A stretch of 64,000 nt of DNA, taken from contig NC_056412.1 of assembly GCF_905147365.1 (NCBI RefSeq), positions 10,408,001-10,472,000 on the forward strand. The letters are read 5' to 3'. Of this stretch, positions 1-11,883 are shown piece by piece. How positions within the stretch are numbered: the first letter of the stretch is position 1; the number at the start of each line of letters is the position of its first letter. This stretch comes from Aricia agestis (Eukaryota; Arthropoda; Insecta; Lepidoptera; Lycaenidae). The notes below the pieces were generated by a model, which ran no database searches, was not told where the DNA came from, and saw nothing but the letters and a program-made list of their open reading frames with translations. The position numbers and the translations under genes were made by a program.

Positions 1-668
1 ATCTTTGGAGTGTCGGACACTCCAGACGCAGCGTGATTCTTGTCGGACAAGTTGACCACAGTTTTTAAATTAACTTTATTAAACAAATTCCAAAAAATGA
101 AAGTTGTATGTACGAGTAGCCATGGTGACGTCATAATATCGACAATTCCAGGAGTCAAGCATTCGAAAACGCAACAGCGCCTAAATTTTTCCCATAGAAA
201 AGTTTGTCGGACTCATTGTAAACAAGGCACTCACAAAGTGGTAAATTTGTATGTATCAGAAAAAAGTTAGTTCCGTGTACTGGGGACTACTTGTCTTGTC
301 CTTTCGGAGTTAGTCGTCCATGAGCCGTCGGAGTTATAATTAAATCTGTGGACGAAGTTTTGCCGGGAATGTGAAAGTGTGATGTTGTGTTTTTGTATTA
401 TTTTCCTAAAATTGTGTTAACTGGGTTTTTTGAAAGTGATACTGAGGTTTTGCCGCCATTATAATATGTACTCGACACTGGCCGTGGTTATATAGCTGAA
501 GTGCCATAATAAGAAAAATAAATCCCTTGTCAGCTGTCAAGTCTCTCATCAGAAACGTCATTTTGTATTTAAAAACAAAAAGTTTTCTGTAGCTTTGTGT
601 AAATAAATAAAACAAAATAAGATATTTTCCATAATTTACATAATTTATATACAATACTCAAATTTACA
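1..668. other. Upstream region of ASZ1, no gene recognised
   Basis: Short open frames here show no recognisable domain. A 17-nt palindrome (GGAGTGTCGGACACTCC) lies near position 8. The stretch just before the ASZ1 start codon is AT-rich and probably contains its promoter and 5' UTR. Confidence 0.5.
566..574 (+). promoter_or_regulatory. Possible TATA-like box of ASZ1
   Basis: TATTTAAAA lies about 95 nt before the ASZ1 ATG. Its position suits a core promoter with a 5' UTR of about 70 nt, but AT-rich DNA yields such matches by chance and no initiator was confirmed. Confidence 0.25.
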
Positions 669-3600
669 ATGCCGATCGCACGACCGGCAGGTCTATCTGA
701 TGAAGAATCAAGCGACGACGACTATGGATACTTCGAACGTAAACCTGTAAGTACCTATTATTCCCAAATCCCAATTAATTAAATAAAAGCTCTTACATTG
801 CATAAATAATGGCTAGATAATAAATATAATATCCAGATTTATTGTTTTGGCTGTAACATATATATGAGCTACCTCAACTTTCTACGCAAACCCTTATTTT
901 TCCAGAAACAAAAGTACCAACAACATGACCATATAAATGTGCTTCGGCAAAATGAGGAAAAATTGAAAGAAACTGCCATCAATGGAGATTTAGAAAAATT
1001 TAAGTCCATTTTAAGTAATGGTTAAGTATTTTTGTTTTCTATTATCATTACCATAAACATTTATAACTATGTAGGAAGATTATTGAGAGCACTGGCTATT
1101 GTGTTTTAAAAGTATTATTTATACTTTTAAAACACAATAGCCAGTGTTGAAAGTTATTTATCAAGTCACTAGTGTTTTATCAAATATAAAAGTATTCTTA
1201 CATTGTTGCTAACCCATCAATCCTCAAGTGGCACCCGGCTGCCCCATAACAATTGACAATCTATTGTGTATGCGATTCCCACGATCAAAGTATTAATTTT
1301 AGTAGCTAAATCTGGAAATATGCCAGTTAACCATATTATGGAAAATTCTAATTTGGTACTGTTATTAATGATTTTTTTGCCAAACAACACCATAACATCA
1401 TTATCTGATATTTAACTGATTTATTTTCCAGATCTCAAAAATGTTAATGTAAAACTTGATAGTGGATGGACTCCTTTGCTACATGCCTGTTTCCATGGTC
1501 AGGAAGAATTTGTGAAATATTTACTGGAGGCAGGGGCCAACCCAAATTTAAGTGCTGGTAAGATTAAAGATATCACGCCAAAAATATCATTAAATGTTTG
1601 AGTCACTTCAACTAAAATTCTATATATTATATATGTCGTAGGATGATTTGATAAATCCGTGTTTTCGCGAAATCCCTAGAATTTTCGCGAAAATTCGATT
1701 TATCAAATCATCCTACGACATCGTAGGATGATTTGATAAATCGAATTTTCGCGAAAATTCTAGGGATTTCGCGAAAACACGGATTTATCAAATCATCCTA
1801 CGACATATACATAATAAAATTGTTTTAACAATTAATTAGTAACAGTGTATGTGTACAATATGAAATTGTTTTTGATAATATTCCGTCTAAACCAGCTATC
1901 CCAAACCCGCGGCCCGGCGGGACTTTATCTGTGGCCTGCGTGATGTTAAACTTTTTTAAAATTCACACCCACCGGCAAAATAATGTAAACTCGTCGTGAA
2001 AGTCGTGATTTTTTTCCACTTTTAAATTGTTAATTTTGAAGAACATTATTTTTTAACCCAAAAAATTTTTGTTGTGGCCTGCGAACCCAGATCAAAACAT
2101 GTTTGTGCTCGCTTGGAAAAAAGGTTGGGGACCACTGGTCTAAACTGTATAAATAATCAGTTTTATGTTTTTGTAATGACACTTACTATAAAGCCACAAT
2201 AAATTTAATAATAACTGGTTCCAAATTTCTAATAACTTTTTAAAAACATTGCTATAATAATATGTTATGCCAGTCCCATTTGCCGGATCTTCCACAGTTC
2301 CATACTTCAAACTTCATGACTAAATAGACATTGCCTAAATATGTACATACATATTTAGGCACATACCATTGTACTAATTGATTCATAAGTCTAATATCTG
2401 CCTATGAATCAACTTCTCTGCTAGCACAGTGCATGAATAATACATAATTAATACTTCTAATACTAATAAAACATGTGTATTATTTGGAACGCATAGCAAT
2501 TTTAGAACATGATGAACAATCAAGACCATCCATCCAGTTTAAAATATTATTATTAATAGGGAACAAATATAATAATCACCAAAAAATGCGCTGATACCCT
2601 AAACTTGTTTACCAAAAAAAGATAATTAACACCAAAAAAATAAAGTCTAAAATTGCAATACTACCAGCTATTTTAGTCATGACAACACTTCAAATTGTAA
2701 TCGAACACCAAATATAGTAAATGATCACAAAATATAGTAAATGATCACCAAATATAGTAAACGATCACCAAATCCTTGTGAGCAAATCAATGCGATATTT
2801 CTGTCCAAATAAATCACTACGATTGACAAAACATGTAAGCATATTATTAACAAAATAGTTGTCCAAGTGTGAGTCGGACATGGAGGGTTCCGTACCGTTA
2901 TAGAACAAAATTAGACCTAAAGTTGTGTTTTGTATGGGAGCCCCTTTTAAATTATATTATGTCCAGAATAAGTATTTAAACACTAAATTACGAAAGAAGC
3001 TTTATTGAGCTAGGTAGCAAAATACACTGAAAATATTTCTGTACCCACATCAATCAAACAACCAACCTAACCTATTAGATGTGTATTCTACATACGGGAG
3101 GTATGTAGAATACACATCTATATAGAATACATATCTATATCCTTAAGTATGTACATAAGTATAGCATAAAAAACAAACTAATAATAATAATTGAACTTTT
3201 CACGTCATCAATAATATTGAACCCAAAAAAGTAATTTTCTAAACAATACAATGTAAGCAGCATTCAATAAATATAAATCAAAATAACTCAAATGCAATTT
3301 GTTCCGTCCACTGCCATGCCTGTGATTTATCCAAAAGCTGATGTAAAGGCTCAAGAATTGTAGCTTTGTGAGTGATAAACCTCTCGTAAAAATTATACAG
3401 GCCGAGAAATGCTTGTAATTACTGAACATTCTTGGGCTCTGGGGTGTTCTGTATGGATTCAACCTTGCTCGGTGACGGGTGGATGCCATCACTATCAATG
3501 ATAAATCCCAAGAATTCAACTTTTTCTTTTGCAAACTTACATTTCTTTTTATTAAGACGTAGTCCCGCTGTTTCGATGCGTACTAGTACCTTGTCCAGGA

Positions 3601-6600
3601 GTTTCAACATTTCTTGTATGGTGCTACCAGAGACAATAATATCATCTATCAAAACTGCTACTCCTTTGATGCCTGCCAGTAGAGCTGTCATCATTCTTTG
3701 GAAAATGCCCGGGCAGGCCTTTACGCCAAATGCTAGCCTGTGTACGGAATACAGTCCTTTGCAAGTATTCAAAGTCAAAAGTTTTGATGTCTCGTCGGTG
3801 ACAGTAACTTGGGTGTATGCCCGATCTAGATCTAGATTCACTAGAACGATCTATCAAGTGTTGTATAGAATTTCTCGCCACCTATCTCAGCGAACACCTC
3901 ATTCGCTGTAGGCATAGCCCATAGGATAGGTATCTGATTCAGTGGCTTCATTGACGGTACTACGGTAGTCCCCGCAGAGTCTGACTTCAACAGATTTTTT
4001 AATAACTGGTACGATCGGTGTTGCCCACTCTGAGTATGCCACTGGTCGTAGGACGCCTTCAGATACCAGCCTGTCAATTTCATTCTCTACTCGTTCCTTA
4101 ATAGCGTATGGAACCGGGCGAGCTTTCAAAAATTTTGGTACAGCGCCTGGTTTCAAATGTATGGTGACAGGTAGGTAGGTAGGTACCGAGACCTTCCTTG
4201 AACACTTCACTATGTTTAGTGATAATACTTTCCAGTGCAGTAGAATCTCCATTAGAAAGAAAATTTATGTTCATACTTATGCCAAGATGACCGAGCCAGT
4301 CTCTCCCTAGTAGGTTAGGTCCAGTACCCTTGGCCACTAGCAATGGTAGCTTGTGGTCGGCGTCCATGTATCGAACAGGTACCACTGTCCGCCCGAGCAG
4401 ATGAACAGGTGTGTCGGTCCACGCGCGCAGTGCCAGTGGCGCAGGTTGGAGGCGATGCGGCGGCGGCAGGCGGGGCTGCACCGCGCGCCACGTGCGCTCG
4501 TTTATCAGCGTGTGGCATGCGCCCGTGTCCACCTGCAGCTCCACTGACGCGCCCACAAGCACCACCCGAATGATGAAAGGCGGCACTCGACTTGTACTTT
4601 GTACCGCATAGATGCCAATCAAATTTGCAGTTTCCTCCTCCTCCGTAATGTTCATTTTGTTTGCATTTTTCTTGGTCATACAGATTTTTTCCAGGTGTCC
4701 GACTTTCTTGCAGAACCGACACGTCGTATTGATGAAACGGCATTCGCCACCGTGCCTGTCTCCACAGCGATAGCACAGTCGAAAAGAATTTCGAGGAGCA
4801 GGCCGCAGTGCTGCAGTAGGTGGCGCCGACGTTCGCGGAGCAGGGCGCTGCGCCCCGGGCGCAGCGCGTTGACATCCAAGTCCATAGGTTCCGGCGGCGG
4901 CAACGGCGAAACAACGGGTGCAGCAGCCAGCGCGGTTGCTCCTGTGGGCGCCTGCGCGCCACTGTAGCTGGTGCTCCCCACTATATGTATCATACGCATG
5001 TCTTTTACGGCACTTTCAGATGATAACATGGCGTCGACTACGTCCTGGTAAGTAAGATTGTCTTTTTTTAGCAACTCGTACTGCAACTTCTCGTCTTTCA
5101 TGCCACACACGAGTCTGTCCCGCAACATTCGTTCTAAGTCGCTGAAATTGCAGTTAGCACTTATCCGTCGAAGTTGAGCTATGTACTCGGCAGCGGATTC
5201 GCCGCGATTTTGATCGCGTTTATAAAACTTGTACGACATAGATATCTCATTTGGTTTCGGACTATAATGTTTGGTTAGAATGTCTATGATTTCATTGAAT
5301 GATACATCGGTTGCTTTTCGCGGAGTAATTAACGCCAGTAATGTTTCGTACACTTGCGGACCGCACACCGTAATAAAATTGGCACGTTTTACATTGTCCA
5401 CTATGATTCCATTTGCTTCAAAACAAAACTTTAGTCTATCGATATAGTTGTCCCAATTGTCTGTTTGTGTATTGTCTTGATTATTTAATTTTATTTTGAT
5501 ATATTGAAGTCTCAGTAATAGAGTCCCGTTTTTTGGGTTCCGTATCCAAAGGGTACAAACGGGACTCTTTTACTAAGACTTCGATGTCTGTCTGTCAGTC
5601 TATCTGTCTTCTTCTCTTTAATAGGATATTTGCTAAATAAAAATATATTTGGTTATAATTTTACATTAAAATGCCAAGTGCTAACGTATTTAATGTTGGT
5701 GATCGTTTACTACTTTTGGTTTAAGTAACAATGATTAATTTGAAGTCATTTTGCATAAATAGGATAGCGAGATAATAAATCTTTGGTGATCATTTTACAT
5801 TAAAATGCTAGTATAATGTTGGTGATCATTTACTAATTTTGATGATCATTTTACTTTAAAATGCTAGTATAATGTTAGTGATCATTTACTTATTTTGGTG
5901 ATCATTTACTATTTTTGGTTTTAAGATGTTAAATCTTCGGTTATCATTTTACATTAAAATGGTGGTCTGTATTTTGGTGATCGTTTACTATTTTTGTCTG
6001 TGAAATGTTACTATTTCTGGTGATCAGTTAATAATAAGCCTTATTAATATAGTAAAATACCTGAAAAAGTTGTGTGCATGCAGGCCTATATATTATGAAA
6101 TTCTTTTAAAATAAACTTATGACCTACAACATTTTTTTCTAATGCCATTGTTTGTTACCTTTCAGATTCAGTGTCACCAGTGATGATGGCATGCTCCAAT
6201 ACCAGCGCCAGTGATACCGCTGTCTACAATATAGTGACCATGCTTATAGAAAAGCATTGTATATTGAATCAAGGAGACAAATATGGTTTGACCCCTCTCA
6301 TGAGAGCTGCCAGCAGTGGACGGACAGGACTTGTACAATTAATACTTACAAAACCAGTCAATATTGAAATGAGAGATGAGAAGGGATGGACAGTAAGTGT
6401 ATAGTTAGTGAGTTGTAGATTGAACAGTTAGGAACATGAGAATAATGAGATACAAAATTAAATAAAAATTTTGACACTAAGGCTTAGGCCAAACTTACGC
6501 GACCAAAGCGACGCTGCCCATGTAATCTTATGGCGCTGTGCACACCTTTGTGACCGCAACGCCGGATGTTCGCGTCGGCAAAGCGGGACGTGCAGTCGTG

Positions 6601-9600
6601 CATGTCAAGTTGTCAGATATGTGTCTTGTTACTTGTAGTGTACATAACTAGACTTCTTTTTAAACCTTTTTTATATGATTTTATACAACTCTTTAGTTTA
6701 TGATTTTTTGATTTGTTTACGTTTTGAATAGTTTTGATAGATTGTGTCATGATAATTTTAGGCGCCTACCACACATGCATACTTGACCACAGTTTTGCTG
6801 GCGCACACGGCACAATTATGCATGCGCAAGCCACATTCTTGCCGAGATCGTCGGCGTATAAACAATGTTTCTCAATGAAGAGAGATATTTCTATCTGCTT
6901 TTATTTTTCCAGTGTTTGTTAGTGACAATTAATAATGCAGAAATGAAATCATTTTTTTATTCTTGTCAGAATAATCTTTCGATTTGATCTTCCACAGAGC
7001 GAGCAGAGATTTTTATAATTCAATGAATTCAGTTGCGAACTGATGATTATATGTACGTAAATCCGCCATTTTATAGCAGCGTGCGCGCATTTTAACATCA
7101 TTTGACTGGCTAAGAGCGGCTTGAACACTGAACGTCCAACCACACACGCAGACAAGTTTATACACGAAGGCTTGCGCATGCCAGAATTTCAAGTTAGTAC
7201 CGTTTTACCAACTACACGCACAATGTTCAGTGTACACTGTACAAGCCGGCATGCGCAAGCAAAACTGTGGTCAAGCATGCACGAGTGGTAGGCGCCTAAA
7301 TTAATTCGACTTGACCATTGTGGACGTGTTTTATTCCTTTGCACCTTCCAAATCAAAAGCAAGCATACCTTGTAACCCTCATGGCCGTCCGTCCGACTCT
7401 GATGTTAAGTATGAAGATGTCATTACCACAACAATTTAGCATACACCAGATGAAGTCGCGCGTCTTCAGTAACTGTTCATTAACAAACGAAGTTTGACGG
7501 TTCGCACCGTAGTCTAAGTGTGACTGAAAGAGTTATTATATTTTTGTTCCTTCTCATTTGCTAAGATAGATCCCAAAAATCAAAATCAAAAAAATCAATA
7601 ATATTAAAACATTATGATGATGCCAAAGATGGGCCCAACTACCTTTAAAATATAGTTGAACTAATACACATAAATATTTTTTATTGTAAATGTAAAGTCA
7701 ATAAGTATAAAAATTTGTCTAGTAGCTAATGCTTTGTTGTAAGTACATATTAAAAATTAAAAGACTCCCCTATTATGCCCCTACTTTGATCACATGTAAG
7801 AAGTCAATGTTTTATTGTTACAGGCATTGTTTTGGGCTATACACTGTAATCAGCTTGACTGTGTGAAGATTTTACTGTCGGAAGGTGCCAATGTAAAACT
7901 TATTGATAGACACAGTCGTACGCCACTCGAGATAGCGGAGTCCCATGGGTTCATGGAAATTGTTGACGTAATTAAAAAACACTTGCATTGTGACGATGAA
8001 AAGGAATGTCAGGATGATGATGATGTACCTGATAATTGTGATTGGGAAAATTACTATCCAGATGTGAAGAAATCTGTGTATGTACCATCAAGAAAATTGA
8101 TTCATAGGCAGTTGACAGACCTACGTCATTTGGGCAGATTATGTTAATTCAATACTAGACTAGTTATGATTATGAACTGTTCAAGTTCAATCTTTAGTAA
8201 AAACCCCCAATTACAGTAAGTACAATAAGGTACAATCCATATCGATACAAATATTATTAATACGAAAATGTGTCTGTCTATCTATCTGTCTGTCTGACTA
8301 TCTGTCTGTCTATCTATATGTCTGTCTGTCTATCTGTCTGTCTGTCTATCTGTCTGTCTGTCTATCTGTCTGTCTGTCTATCTGTCTGTCTGACACAAAT
8401 GGCGATTTTTACTTCCAAATATCTCGGAAACGTGACACTTTAGGATACCTTAATATATAACATTTATTGTTTGTATAAGTGTCCTCTATCCAAATATATC
8501 ATTTTTATCGTGCTCGGAAAAAATCAAAATGGCCGGCGGCTAGATATGCCAGGCTCCATACAAAAATGTTCGAACCCCTTTGGTATAAAGATACATTGAA
8601 CACCGGGAAAGGACATAGAATACTTTTTATTTCCGGATAAGTTTACTGCTCCCCCGAGATATATGAATTTTGGTACAACGGAGTTGCGTCGGCTGAGTTT
8701 GACTGTTGACATAAAGCGACCAAATTACGCAGGTTCGCAATCTGCCTATGAATTAACTTCTCTGATAGTATTTATAACGAGGTCAAATTATTTTTTCGTT
8801 TCTTTTTTTTACGATGGCAAGGAAGGTAAAGAGTTAAAATTTAAATTAATTAAACTGTACATGTTTTGTCTTTTACAGACCGAATTATTCCAATGAAGTG
8901 TTACATTTGCTGGAAGGTATGAATTGTAGGAGATTAAAGAAGAAATTTCACGAGTGCAACATAGATCTTAGAACATTCCTTCTGTTAGAAGATAAGGACT
9001 TGTTGAAATTGGGTATTGAAATGCCATACGAGAGGCAGAGGATAAAAACTGGAATAAGGAAATTTCACACTAGAAGCTGGACATTGAATTCTGTTGCTGG
9101 GTTGTATGCTGAGAAATCCAAAAAGTACACGTAAGTACAACACAAATGCCGTGTATTTACATGTAATGCAGAGGAAACGCTAACACTGTTTTCCCATACA
9201 AACGTATTCCTCAATTTACTCCCTTGACAATGCATCCAGAATTTTTTTTTATACAATATTGTTTGTATTGTTAAATCTATGAGGTATAGCTGTTTGATTT
9301 TTTCTAAATTTACTAATAAATAAAAAAATATGTCCCTTCAAAAATCGCAAAAAATTAATCTCCCGTATCCGGCCAATATGGCCAATCCACTGACCATAAA
9401 ACAAATTTGAAAGATCTTTAAGATGTAAAATAAAAATGTAAAGACATAGACTCACTCTTCCTAAAGATATTAAAAAAAAATTAGATAGGCTCTATTTTGA
9501 AGGAGAATCAGAGGACTACATTACCTCGATTTACTGTATCTGTCTCTGTCACAATACACGTGCCGGCGCAGGGTGAATCGTGATTGCAATAGTTTCTTCG

Positions 9601-10608
9601 TTTAAGTTCTACTGCGGTAAGTGATATTTCTTCACTTATTTCAGTATTATAGAATGTTTAGCTGTACTGGGGAGCCATCTGCAACAGTTGTACATACTGG
9701 AGGCGACGCTAGCTTATGTACTGCGGGATTACAACAGACTCCGTGATCAACTGGACTCCGAGCCCCCGGACTCGCCAGTTATAAAACAGCTCAATGACGC
9801 TGTAAAGAAGATGATCACGAACATTAACAATATCAGAAAAGAAGTAAACAATATGAAGGTTCTGCATAAAAAGGTATTAAGCTTTTTTTAACGTAAATCT
9901 TGCATATGTCCTAAAAATTATTGTATAAGTTTTATATAGAACCTTCTCCAAAATATGCTAATTTGATTTTACAAAACCTTTTGTAAAATCAAATTTGCAT
10001 ATTTTGGACATATAATTGCTCATGTGTAGACGATTAGAATAAAAAATAATCTCATGTATGGGTCAACGCAAACTCGCCCATTTAACATTAATTCTTTTAT
10101 ATTGAGCGGATGATGATATTCTAAAGATATTCGCCGTTAATTATTTAATTATGCTTTATTTGGACTAAAACTTGGTCAAAGTTTTATTTTAGACTAATCC
10201 AACTGCACCTCGAATTCTTAATTACTTTTATTGAGCGGTTCTCAAACTTTTGCTGGCAGAACCATTTTTGACGGACCCCCAAAAAAAAAGAATGTTTTGT
10301 CTTTGAATTAATTATTGTCTCCATGCTGGTGTCTGACGTCAGTTACAAAAACGATTTAAGTATCGCTCGCGGAGCCCCTCCTGGTACAAGGCTTTTTTGA
10401 GAATCGCTGTATTAAGGCATCTCACCATAACATGGCACATGGTTAAACCTCTTTTTTTTTACAGATAAAAGACGAGAGTTTAAGGCCAGCAGATTTAATA
10501 CGGGCGAAAACTTCATACGAGGTGGCAAAGGAGTATGTAACTAAATTAGCTATTATATGCGGAATGGGCCTATTAGCCAAAAGTTATATTCGTAAGATGT
10601 TTACCTAA
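669..10608 (+). CDS. ASZ1: ASZ1/GASZ: ankyrin repeat, SAM and coiled-coil protein, 8 exons
   Basis: Exons read 669-746, 906-1020, 1432-1557, 6166-6392, 7824-8077, 8879-9130, 9645-9873 and 10465-10608. All junctions are GT/AG with matching phase and give 474 aa, close to mouse ASZ1 (about 475). The acidic N-terminus (LSDEESSDDD) resembles the vertebrate protein. Ankyrin repeats span about residues 75-250 (GWTPLLHAC, YGLTPLMRAA, GWTALFWAI, SRTPLEIAE). A SAM domain fills exon 6 (about 268-345), and a helical region follows at 355-427. The C-terminus has a short hydrophobic segment (about 450-465) with a basic tail, fitting a mitochondrial outer-membrane anchor. In animals GASZ scaffolds piRNA biogenesis on mitochondria in germ cells. 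The exon 5 donor (GTATGT after 8077) was chosen because it alone joins exon 6 in frame; reading through instead stops at 8144-8146. Intron 3 is 4.6 kb and full of transposon debris. The family call is inferred from architecture and motifs; exons 5 to 7 are the least conserved part. Confidence 0.85.
1090..1146. repeat. Perfect hairpin in ASZ1 intron 2
   Basis: Two 26-nt arms (1090-1115 and 1121-1146) are exact reverse complements around a 5-nt loop. It is probably the remnant or minimal form of a foldback MITE and would be transcribed in the ASZ1 pre-mRNA. Confidence 0.85.
1630..1809. repeat. 180-nt compound palindrome in ASZ1 intron 3
   Basis: The two 89-nt halves are exact reverse complements apart from a 2-nt centre (1719-1720). 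Each half is itself bounded by inverted copies of TCGTAGGATGATTTGATAAA, so the motif occurs four times in alternating orientation. It looks like two copies of an 80-90 bp MITE joined in inverted orientation. Confidence 0.9.
2560..2870. repeat. TGATCACCAAATATAGTAAA repeat field
   Basis: Several short tandem copies built on the ATCACCAAATATAGTAAATG motif occur at 2690-2775, with degraded versions upstream. The inverted counterpart lies at 5640-6030, so the two fields look like the ends of one older element into which the gypsy fragment was inserted. Confidence 0.6.
2868..2960 (+). repeat. Fragment of the GGGTTCCGTACC interspersed repeat family
   Basis: The stretch from AAGTGTGAGTCGGA through GGGTTCCGTACCGTTATAGA to TGTATGGGAGCCCC matches the beginning of the longer copy at 38167-38600. 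The rest of the element is missing here. Confidence 0.7.
3076..3120. repeat. 20-bp perfect hairpin in ASZ1 intron 3
   Basis: Arms 3076-3095 and 3101-3120 are exact reverse complements (TAGATGTGTATTCTACATAC) around a GGGAG loop. It is probably a foldback MITE remnant. Confidence 0.8.
3280..5505 (-). mobile_element. Decayed Ty3/gypsy retrotransposon fragment (gag, protease, partial RT)
   Basis: Reading on the minus strand from about 5505, one sees in order: a gag-like region (5505-4800); two zinc knuckles (CYRCGDRHGGEC and CRFCKKVGHLEKIC, about 4785-4685) in a frame shifted from the preceding gag; a retropepsin-type protease with VDTGACHTLI (about 4590); then reverse transcriptase pieces. The RT carries the catalytic pair as LIDDII (about 3655) but is split across at least three frames around 3840-4080, and an in-frame TAA follows near 3417. 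RNase H, integrase and both LTRs are missing. It is therefore dead. It sits in ASZ1 intron 3, antisense to the gene. The 4430-4930 part is unusually GC-rich for the window. Confidence 0.88.
5518..5640 (-). repeat. Fragment of the GGGTTCCGTACC repeat family (other end)
   Basis: GGGTTCCGTATCCAAAGGGTA followed by a purine/pyrimidine stretch and ACTAAGACTTCGATG-TCTGTCTGTC matches the right end of the copy at 38167-38600, in opposite orientation. It abuts the 5' side of the gypsy fragment. Confidence 0.6.
5640..6040. repeat. Tandem TGATCATTTTAC repeats
   Basis: Units containing GGTGATCATTTTACATTAAA and a TGCTAGTATAATGTT spacer recur with a period of about 56 nt around 5787-5900, with more degenerate copies on both sides. 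They are in inverse orientation to the field at 2560-2870. Confidence 0.65.
6758..7300. mobile_element. MITE with about 40-bp terminal inverted repeats in ASZ1 intron 4
   Basis: The left end (TTAGGCGCCTACCACACATG, then TTGACCACAGTTTTGC) is mirrored at the right end (GCAAAACTGTGGTCAAGCAT to GTAGGCGCCTAA). No transposase is visible inside, so it is non-autonomous. The sub-terminal motif CATGCGCAAGCC and its complement recur inside. Confidence 0.75.
8266..8393 (+). repeat. TCTG/TCTA microsatellite in ASZ1 intron 5
   Basis: About 125 nt of nearly pure TCTG and TCTA tetranucleotides lie about 190 nt past the exon 5 donor. It is likely to be length-variable. Confidence 0.95.
9947..10008. repeat. 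30-bp hairpin in ASZ1 intron 7
   Basis: Arms 9947-9976 and 9979-10008 pair with one mismatch around a 2-nt loop (TCCAAAATATGC at the outer end, ATTTTACAAAA at the inner end). It is a foldback element just after the exon 7 donor. Confidence 0.8.
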
Positions 10609-10675
10609 TTATTATTATTGTAAAGGCAAATTAATTTGACTAGGCGCCTACATGCTCTCTTGATACCGTACATGT

Positions 10676-10681
10676 AATAAA
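10676..10681 (+). terminator. ASZ1 candidate polyadenylation signal
   Basis: AATAAA lies 68 nt after the ASZ1 stop codon and just before a pair of strong hairpins. It is the first canonical signal downstream of the gene. Confidence 0.6.
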
Positions 10682-10684
10682 ACC

Positions 10685-10788
10685 CTTAGTTTTGGAACTT
10701 TTGGAGAAGCCAAAAGTTCCAAAACTAAGGATTTTAAATGTGCCACACGATATTTTCAAATTCCACAGAACTGGAATTTGAAAATATC
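10685..10788. repeat. Two adjacent hairpins after ASZ1
   Basis: 10685-10704 pairs exactly with 10710-10729 (CTTAGTTTTGGAACTTTTGG), and 10749-10765 pairs exactly with 10772-10788 (GATATTTTCAAATTCCA). They lie directly after the ASZ1 poly(A) signal. They may be foldback MITEs or part of the 3' flank. Confidence 0.75.
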
Positions 10789-11219
10789 GATTTATATAAT
10801 ATCGTATGCGAATTAAACGCAGCGAATAGGTTAATGTCGTGGGGATATTGTGCGATTCAGAATTTAACATATTATGGCGTTGTTAGTTTGATGTTATAAT
10901 ATTGTATTATCTTGAATACAAGATGTTATTCCCGTACAAATGATATTATTAGTCGAGTACGTATGTTAAGTTATTTCTAAAAATTAAGTCAATGACCAAA
11001 TATTACGTCTCCGCTTTTCCATGAACCCTATTTAAGTTACCAAGTGCCAAAATGGTACTAATAAAATATGTTTAACTTTGCCATATCAACTTTATAGAGT
11101 TTAAGGATTATAATATTAATAATATGGTCGTTATTACTAAGATTATTATTAAATACGTTTGTGCCATGTACGAGTTTTGATTGCCTCGTTTACAAAAGTA
11201 GTTTTCATTTTATTTTAAA

Positions 11220-11783
11220 CTAGACGTTCCGCGCGGCTTCGCTCGCGTAAATTAGATATTTCACAGAGAAATTAGTCCACAAAAAATAGTCTTATATGAT
11301 CCTTCAGGACATCAACAACACAAAAAATAGTCTTAGATGATCCTTCTACTTCTTATCTGTGCCAAATAACAGAAAAATTGCTCCAGTAGTTCGTTAGATA
11401 AGCCCTTTCAAATAAATTCCCCCGTTTTTTTCCACATTTTCCTCTATTTCTTCACGTCTTAGCGTGATAAAATATAGCCTATATTATCCTTCTTCGATAA
11501 ATGGGCAATCTAACACAACAAGGATTTTTCAAATCGGACCAATAGTTCCTGAGATTAGCGCCTTCAAATAAGCCGTTTCAAATAATTTCCCCCCGTTTTT
11601 CCCCATTTCCTCTATTTCTTTGCTCCTATTAGTCTTAGTGAGATAAAATATAGCCTATAGCCTTCCTCAATAAATGGGCTATCTAACACTGAAAGAATTT
11701 TTCTATTTGGACAAGTAGTTCCTGAAATTAGCGCGTTCAAACAAACAAACAAACTTCCGCTTTAAAATATTATTAGGTATAGA
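11220..11783 (-). mobile_element. Non-autonomous Helitron (Lep1-like), full length
   Basis: On the minus strand it begins TCTATACCTAATAATATTTT and ends GCCGCGCGGAACGTCTAG, inserted between A and T as Helitrons are. The 3' end carries the subterminal GC-rich palindrome. The interior (CTAATTTCAGGAACTACTTG and similar) matches the common lepidopteran Lep1 repeats. No Rep/helicase ORF is present. Confidence 0.85.
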
Positions 11784-11883
11784 TTTAGTTTTCAAAATTA
11801 CTAAAAGATGGCGCCACTCTGTTGAGCACTTTTGCCATGGATTATGCGCTTTTATAATTCCGGACGTCACGTTATCGTGGACT

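Noticed and set aside
40..270. 76-aa open frame at the window start
   Set aside because: No recognisable domain and no supporting structure; upstream of the ASZ1 promoter region.
1090..1146. microRNA precursor
   Set aside because: Arms are perfectly complementary with a 5-nt loop and no bulges, which suits a foldback MITE better than a conserved miRNA hairpin.
3432..3911. 159-aa plus-strand frame
   Set aside because: Antisense shadow of the gypsy reverse transcriptase.
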